Below the pieces are notes generated by a model. That model saw only the letters and a list, made by a program, of their open reading frames with translations. It was not told the DNA's origin and did not search any database. Shown piece after piece: positions 63,199 to 64,000 of a stretch of DNA of 64,000 bases; within the stretch, counting starts at the first letter, position 1, and the number at the start of each line of letters is the position of its first letter. Location of the stretch: the NCBI RefSeq assembly GCF_030440515.1, contig NZ_CP076543.1:2914001-2978000 (forward strand), given 5' to 3'. Source of the DNA: Streptomyces xanthophaeus. Its GTDB lineage: Bacteria > Actinomycetota > Actinomycetes > Streptomycetales > Streptomycetaceae. Both the position numbers and the translations under genes were made by a program.

Positions 63199-64000
63199 GT
63201 GAGCGACACCCCATTCGGATTCGGCCTTCCGCCGGAGGAGCCGGAGAACGGCGACGATGGCAAGAAGAAGGGCAACCAGGGCGGTCAGGGCGGCCCGGCG
63301 AATCCCTTCGGGTTCCCCGGCATGGGTCTGCCGGGCGGGGCGGGCGCTCCCGGAGCGGACAACCCGTTCGCCGCGATGTTCGGTTCGATGAACCCGAACG
63401 ACCTCGGTGCCGCCTTCCAGCAGCTCGGCCAGATGCTGAGCTACGAGGGCGGTCCCGTGAACTGGGACATGGCCAAGGACATCGCCCGCCAGACCGTCGC
63501 GCAGGGCACCGCGGACGGTGTGAAGGACACGAGCGTCGGCGTCGCCGAGAAGTCCGCAGTCGAGGAGGCCGTGCGCCTCGCCGACCACTGGCTGGACGGG
63601 GTGACCTCCCTTCCCTCGGGCGCCACCACGGCCGTGGCCTGGAGCCGCGCCGAGTGGGTCGAGGCGACCCTCCCGGTGTGGAAGGAGCTCGTGGACCCGG
63701 TCGCGGAGCGGGTCGGCGCGGCCATGGGCGGCGTGCTGCCCGAGGAGATGCAGGCCATGGCGGGCCCGCTGCTCGGCATGATGCGCTCCATGGGCGGCGC
63801 CATGTTCGGCCAGCAGATCGGCCAGGCCGTCGGCACCCTCGCGGGCGAGGTCGTCGGCTCGACGGACATCGGTCTGCCGCTGGGCCCGGCCGGGAAGGCC
63901 GCGCTGCTGCCGCTGAACATCGAGAGCTTCGGCAAGGACCTGGGCGTGCCCTCGGACGAGGTGCGGCTCTACCTGGCCCTGCGCGAGGCGGCCCACGCCC
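63199..64000 (+). CDS. Zinc-dependent metalloprotease-like protein (DUF2342), 5' part
   Basis: The first 267 residues of a conserved actinobacterial protein. An N-terminal Gly/Pro/Asn-rich, disordered stretch (KKKGNQGGQGGPANPFGFPGMGLPGG) is followed by helices (VNWDMAKDIARQTVAQGT; VAWSRAEWVEATLPVWKELVDPVAERVG; GAMFGQQIGQAVGTLAGEVVGSTDIGLPLGPAGKAALLPLNIE) and, at the edge, LALREAAHA, the start of the zinc-site helix. Start GTG 63199 with GAGGAA upstream. Runs out of the window. Confidence 0.88.
   Translation, partial: MSDTPFGFGLPPEEPENGDDGKKKGNQGGQGGPANPFGFPGMGLPGGAGAPGADNPFAAMFGSMNPNDLGAAFQQLGQMLSYEGGPVNWDMAKDIARQTVAQGTADGVKDTSVGVAEKSAVEEAVRLADHWLDGVTSLPSGATTAVAWSRAEWVEATLPVWKELVDPVAERVGAAMGGVLPEEMQAMAGPLLGMMRSMGGAMFGQQIGQAVGTLAGEVVGSTDIGLPLGPAGKAALLPLNIESFGKDLGVPSDEVRLYLALREAAHA

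Noticed and set aside
62977..63996. Long minus-strand extension of the epimerase-like gene
   Set aside because: It is antisense to the DUF2342 gene; no ribosome site or known domain.

Overview
The window is chromosomal DNA of very high GC content with strong G/C bias at third codon positions, GTG/TTG starts and actinobacterial marker genes (WhiB-like protein, SigR/RsrA, SigH with its anti-sigma factor, DasR, EshA, snapalysin, NsrR with an Asp8/three-Cys cluster set). It reads as a Streptomyces chromosome. From memory, the middle part follows the order of the S. coelicolor region containing sigR-rsrA, nrdABS, dasR-dasABC, nagB, wblE and sigH. This is core chromosome with accessory genes inserted, not a plasmid, phage or biosynthetic cluster. 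No CRISPR array, insertion sequence or rRNA gene was seen.

Layout. 1-3.1 kb: a LysR regulator (cut by the window edge) divergent from a snapalysin metalloprotease, then small accessory enzymes. 3.2-5.7 kb: a family 2B encapsulin shell (EshA type, with an inserted cyclic-nucleotide domain) followed 5 nt later by a polyprenyl diphosphate synthase, its probable cargo. 5.9-7.7 kb: NsrR and flavohaemoglobin, each with the same operator motif. 7.9-12.5 kb: amidase, TipA-type MerR regulator with a coupled small protein, PLP deaminase-like enzyme, Na+/H+ antiporter. 12.8-18.4 kb: UBP-type zinc finger, PrsH-SigH pair, lipid kinase, WblE, histidine kinase. 18.8-21.2 kb: TetR/SDR pair and a leishmanolysin-like peptidase. 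21.4-28.1 kb: the aminosugar regulon nagB, dasD, dasCBA, dasR with four visible DasR operators plus one orphan. 28.3-30.7 kb: CstA-YbdD uptake pair. 31.3-36.4 kb: NrdR boxes, a cobalamin riboswitch and nrdA-nrdB-nrdS. 36.4-43.2 kb: deformylase, TPR protein, two membrane HD proteins, RsrA and SigR with its autoregulatory promoter. 43.2-49.7 kb: SRAP protein, M50 protease, aroA, rsgA, SMR transporter, TetR, hisN, CBS protein. 49.7-51.8 kb: catalase and CatR. 51.8-55.9 kb: two identical initiator tRNA genes inside 86-bp perfect direct repeats, flanking a TetR/monooxygenase pair and a Sel1-repeat protein. 56-64 kb: conserved actinobacterial membrane and protease genes, MoaE, a nucleoside-sugar-epimerase-like protein and the start of a DUF2342 metalloprotease-like gene.

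How the genes work together. Much of the window is stress and redox control: SigR/RsrA for thiol stress, CatR/catalase for peroxide, NsrR/Hmp for nitric oxide, PrsH/SigH for osmotic and general stress, WblE as an iron-sulphur protein. A second theme is aminosugar sensing: DasA-DasB-DasC import chitin or GlcNAc oligomers, DasD trims them, NagB feeds glucosamine-6-phosphate into glycolysis, and DasR represses the set. A third is dNTP supply, with class Ia ribonucleotide reductase under both NrdR and vitamin B12 control.

The most distinctive system is the encapsulin/polyprenyl synthase operon. The family is known (EshA; family 2B encapsulins), so it is not new in kind, but this copy lacks a terpene cyclase and stands head to head with the NO-sensing genes, which deserves follow-up. 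All family assignments rest on reading motifs by eye; no database search was run.
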